Source: Thermoplasmata archaeon (GTDB lineage Archaea; Thermoplasmatota; E2; UBA9212). Taken from it: a stretch of 14,588 nucleotides of DNA. Within the stretch, counting starts at the first letter, position 1. Every line of letters begins with the position of its first letter. Shown here in pieces: positions 12,656 through 14,588 of the stretch. The stretch covers positions 1 through 14,588 of the forward strand of contig DUKC01000060.1 of NCBI GenBank assembly GCA_013329495.1. The letters run 5' to 3'. The notes beneath the pieces were generated by a model. It was not told where the DNA came from and searched no databases. It saw nothing but the letters and a program-made list of their open reading frames with translations. Made by a program: the position numbers and the translations under genes.

Positions 12656-14047
12656 ATGTCGCATAAAAAGACCTTTTTAATAGTAATTGCAGTTTTATTC
12701 GCCCAACCAATTCTGCTTTTCTCTTCATCGGGAGAGATTCAACTACCGGAAGAATTTCAAGTTCAGAACTGCACAGCTGTTCTGGCTACGGCAGATGCTA
12801 CTTTGGATGGATCAGTTTTATTTGCTAAGAACAATGATCTTTCCGAATTTGATTTGTCATGGCTTTATTATTCACCGAGGGAACGTTACTCCGCTGGTTC
12901 AAGAGTTAAACTTCAAGATGTTGAAATTCCTCAAGTATCAACTACGTGGGCATGGATAGGATCAAAAGGCCCTACGTGGTGGGGAATGGGGATGGGGATA
13001 AATGAATGGGGTTTGGCAACTGGAATTAACGATGCTCCAACACGAGAAGAAGCGGAGAAGGGAATCCGGTCTGACGAGCTGTGTAGGTTAGTTTTAGAAA
13101 GAGCAAAGAACCCTGCTGATGCTGTTCAATTAATAGGGGACCTTGTTACAACTTACGGATTTAGCGGTGATGAATTTGGGCATGGCAAGGTGTATCCCCT
13201 AGCAAATTCTACAGAGGCATGGATCGTTGAGATTACTCCCAGACATTGGGTCGCAGCAAAAGTCGAAGGAATCAAAATAATTGCAAATCAATTTCAAATA
13301 ACTGATCATTGGGATCTAGGAAGCGAGGATTTGGTTGAGTATGCTATTGAGCAAGGATGGTGCAAATCTAGGGAAGAATTTAATTTTGCTAGGTGTTATT
13401 CTGCCGAAGGTTATCCATTTCTTTCCTCACAGACAAGAATCGAAAGAGGGCTAGAACTTTTGGAACCTAAGCTCGGAAAGATTTGTCCAGAAGATCTGAT
13501 GGAAGTAATGAGGGACCACTATGAAAATACTGAGCTATATTGGTATCCTCCCCACAAAAATCCAAGCTATAGGACAATTTGCGTGAGTAGGACTTCTGCC
13601 TCAATGGTTTGCCATCTCAAGCCTTGGATGCCTAGACAACTTCAGCTAATTTGGTTCTCAGTGTGCCCTCCATGCGGATCGGTTTTTGTCCCTATCTATA
13701 CAGGTGCTACCGAAATCTTTAAACCATGGCGAAGCGGAATTGGAGGGGAGGATTGGATAAATTATACAAGTGATTCAGCTTGGTGGAGATTTAAACGATT
13801 ACAATATCTCGTAGAGAAGAATTACGAAGTTTATCAGCCTTTGGTTTTGGAGAAATGGGAGAAAATCTACCAAACAGAGTTGGGTCAGTCTCAAAAATTT
13901 GAGAAGAAGATTGAAAAAATGCTAAGAAGTGGCAAGGCCAATCAAGCTAAGGTTGAGATCAATAAATTTGTTAATAAAAATCTAGAAGAGGCTTATGAGG
14001 AAGCGAACTTGATATTTAAGGAGTTAGCTTCCCCTGCCAAGTCATAG
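12656..14047 (+). CDS. C69-family dipeptidase (Ntn hydrolase), probably exported
   Basis: A 463-residue peptidase of the C69/U34 family (PF03577). An N-terminal hydrophobic stretch (KKTFLIVIAVLFAQPILLF, residues 4-22) looks like a signal peptide. C39, in QNCTAVLATADATLDGSVLF, is the expected N-terminal nucleophile of an Ntn hydrolase, exposed after removal of the pro-region. Other family segments are FAKNNDLSEFD, GMGINEWGLATGINDA, the Glu-rich helix DELCRLVLERAKNPADAV, ANSTEAWIVEI, NQFQITDHWD and the C-terminal SVCPPCGSVFVPIYTG. Members cleave dipeptides or act as related amidohydrolases. Start ATG 12656 is preferred over TTG 12605 because it begins the signal peptide and fits a leaderless promoter. 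The gene appears intact, unlike its upstream neighbours, and lies between two tRNA-Glu sequences. Confidence 0.88.
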   Translation: MSHKKTFLIVIAVLFAQPILLFSSSGEIQLPEEFQVQNCTAVLATADATLDGSVLFAKNNDLSEFDLSWLYYSPRERYSAGSRVKLQDVEIPQVSTTWAWIGSKGPTWWGMGMGINEWGLATGINDAPTREEAEKGIRSDELCRLVLERAKNPADAVQLIGDLVTTYGFSGDEFGHGKVYPLANSTEAWIVEITPRHWVAAKVEGIKIIANQFQITDHWDLGSEDLVEYAIEQGWCKSREEFNFARCYSAEGYPFLSSQTRIERGLELLEPKLGKICPEDLMEVMRDHYENTELYWYPPHKNPSYRTICVSRTSASMVCHLKPWMPRQLQLIWFSVCPPCGSVFVPIYTGATEIFKPWRSGIGGEDWINYTSDSAWWRFKRLQYLVEKNYEVYQPLVLEKWEKIYQTELGQSQKFEKKIEKMLRSGKANQAKVEINKFVNKNLEEAYEEANLIFKELASPAKS

Positions 14048-14119
14048 ACAATAACTAGGCAGACGGAATCGCAACAGGTGAAGAGCACTTCCGAGTTAGG
14101 GGATCATTTCCAATCATTC

Positions 14120-14125
14120 TTTTTT
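14120..14125 (+). terminator. T6 run downstream of the C69 gene
   Basis: TTTTTT about 70 bases after the peptidase stop codon, before the convergent tRNA-Glu gene, is a candidate archaeal terminator. On the other strand TTATTTTTG (complement of 14139-14147) could end the tRNA-Glu transcript. Confidence 0.3.
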
Positions 14126-14176
14126 GCAACCCAGCTATCAAAAATAAGGTAATTGTTCGTTTCTCTGAGAGTTGAG

Positions 14177-14251
14177 TGCTCCCGTCGGGATTCGAACCCG
14201 AGTCCCAGGCTCGAAAGGCCTGAATGATTGGCCGGACTACACCACGGGAGC
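14177..14251 (-). tRNA. tRNA-Glu (UUC anticodon)
   Basis: Minus-strand cloverleaf of 75 bases. The acceptor stem GCTCCCG (complement of 14245-14251) pairs with CGGGAGC (complement of 14178-14184), with discriminator A at 14177. The D-arm is TGGTGTAGTCCGGCCAATCA. The anticodon stem is CAGGC/GCCTG around CTTTCGA, giving anticodon TTC. The T-arm is CGGGTTCGAATCCCG. CCA is not encoded and no intron is seen. It is divergent from the tRNA-Ser gene. Confidence 0.95.
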
Positions 14252-14291
14252 AAGTCAAGGATAGCACTGTTTGGATGTGCTCTTTGATTGG

Positions 14292-14307
14292 GGTTACTTA
14301 GGTAACC
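14292..14307. repeat. Short palindrome upstream of tRNA-Glu
   Basis: GGTTAC (14292-14297) pairs with GTAACC (14302-14307) across TTAG. It lies about 40 bases upstream of tRNA-Glu and could be part of its promoter region. Short palindromes of this size also arise by chance. Confidence 0.3.
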
Positions 14308-14318
14308 TACCACTATTT

Positions 14319-14366
14319 ATTAATAACCGATAGTCTAAAGTCTAATAAAGGAGTTCGGTTATTAAT
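14319..14366. repeat. 12-base inverted repeat between divergent tRNA genes
   Basis: ATTAATAACCGA (14319-14330) is the exact reverse complement of TCGGTTATTAAT (14355-14366), with 24 bases between. Each arm contains AT-rich, TATA-like sequence and each faces one of the two divergent tRNA genes. This suggests a symmetric bidirectional promoter, although the left arm is about 68 bases from tRNA-Glu. Confidence 0.55.
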
Positions 14367-14383
14367 TTTTCTGTCAAGTTAAT

Positions 14384-14467
14384 GCCGGGGTGGCTGAGCG
14401 GACCAAGGCGACGGTCTCGAAAACCGTTGGTCGAAAGACCTCAAGGGTTCAAATCCCTTCCCTGGCG
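14384..14467 (+). tRNA. tRNA-Ser (CGA anticodon)
   Basis: Class II cloverleaf of 84 bases. Acceptor GCCGGGG (14384-14390) pairs with CCCTGGC (14460-14466), including one G-U, and the discriminator is G at 14467 as usual for Ser. The anticodon stem ACGGT/ACCGT encloses CTCGAAA, giving anticodon CGA. A long variable arm, TGGTCGAAAGACCTC, follows, then the T-arm AGGGTTCAAATCCCT. CCA is not encoded. TTTTAACTTT near 14493 may terminate it. Confidence 0.95.
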
Positions 14468-14540
14468 CTAAAAGCAAGGATTAATGACTGTTTTAACTTT
14501 ATCGGCGGGAGGATGCCACACCAACAACTACGTTTATGCG

Positions 14541-14564
14541 TATTAACAAAACATATTAACAAAA
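14541..14564. repeat. Two direct copies of TATTAACAAAA
   Basis: TATTAACAAAA occurs at 14541-14551 and 14554-14564 with a 13-base period. An ATG at 14564 opens a frame that runs off the right edge. Too little sequence remains to tell whether this is a promoter repeat before a new gene. Confidence 0.3.
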
Positions 14565-14588
14565 TGTTTTTAGGGAATGAGCAGTATA

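Noticed and set aside
12425..12664. 79-codon minus-strand ORF between the GH92 remnant and the peptidase gene
   Set aside because: It spans the tRNA-like fragment and two gene ends, and has no motif and no RBS.
14055..14313. Two minus-strand ORFs of about 70 codons over tRNA-Glu
   Set aside because: They translate through a complete tRNA gene and show no independent support.
1..14588. CRISPR array or defence island
   Set aside because: No regularly spaced repeats of CRISPR length, no Cas motifs, and no restriction or toxin-antitoxin genes were recognised.

Overview
The window is archaeal chromosome. Four things point there: an archaeal-type phosphoglycerate kinase, a DUF373 membrane protein, stand-alone Lrp/AsnC ligand-binding (RAM) proteins, and TATA-box promoters, several placed 25-33 bases before a start codon (leaderless mRNAs). 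Neither tRNA gene encodes CCA, and tRNA-Ser has a G discriminator. I cannot name the lineage. GAPDH is of the bacterial/eukaryotic class I type, which is less common in archaea. All assignments come from reading motifs; no search was run.

Layout. 1-87: start of a helix-turn-helix transposase-like gene running off the left edge. 609-2853: gap-pgk, a two-gene operon for the GAP/3-phosphoglycerate steps of glycolysis/gluconeogenesis. 3305-3667: orphan CheY-like receiver with altered active-site loops. 3668-4239: no convincing gene, but a terminator-like hairpin and a promoter with no ORF after it. 4240-4407 (-): 55-residue two-helix membrane protein, divergent from an ACT-domain gene. 4475-7032: ACT protein, an unrecognised 67-residue ORF, a Pit-type phosphate transporter and its DUF47/PhoU-like partner, probably a phosphate-uptake unit. 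7201-8200: a single RAM domain, a zinc-ribbon + RAM fusion, and the decayed second half of a third RAM domain. 8260-8847 (-): coiled-coil protein. 9153-10271 (-): DUF373 membrane protein.

10600-14300 is accessory and decayed: an IS66-like transposase pseudogene with an intact upstream DUF2080 gene, a truncated GH92 mannosidase-like lipoprotein gene, a degenerate copy of the 3' part of tRNA-Glu, an exported C69-family dipeptidase, then intact tRNA-Glu (-) and tRNA-Ser (+). The degenerate tRNA piece and the intact tRNA-Glu have the same orientation and bracket the peptidase gene, as expected of an old tRNA-targeted insertion.

The more unusual items are the RAM cluster with its remnant and possible AUA start, the 76-base stem-loop before it, the ACT/small-ORF/Pit/DUF47 arrangement, the unlisted small membrane protein, and the tRNA-bounded segment. 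I see no CRISPR array, rRNA or recognisable defence system.
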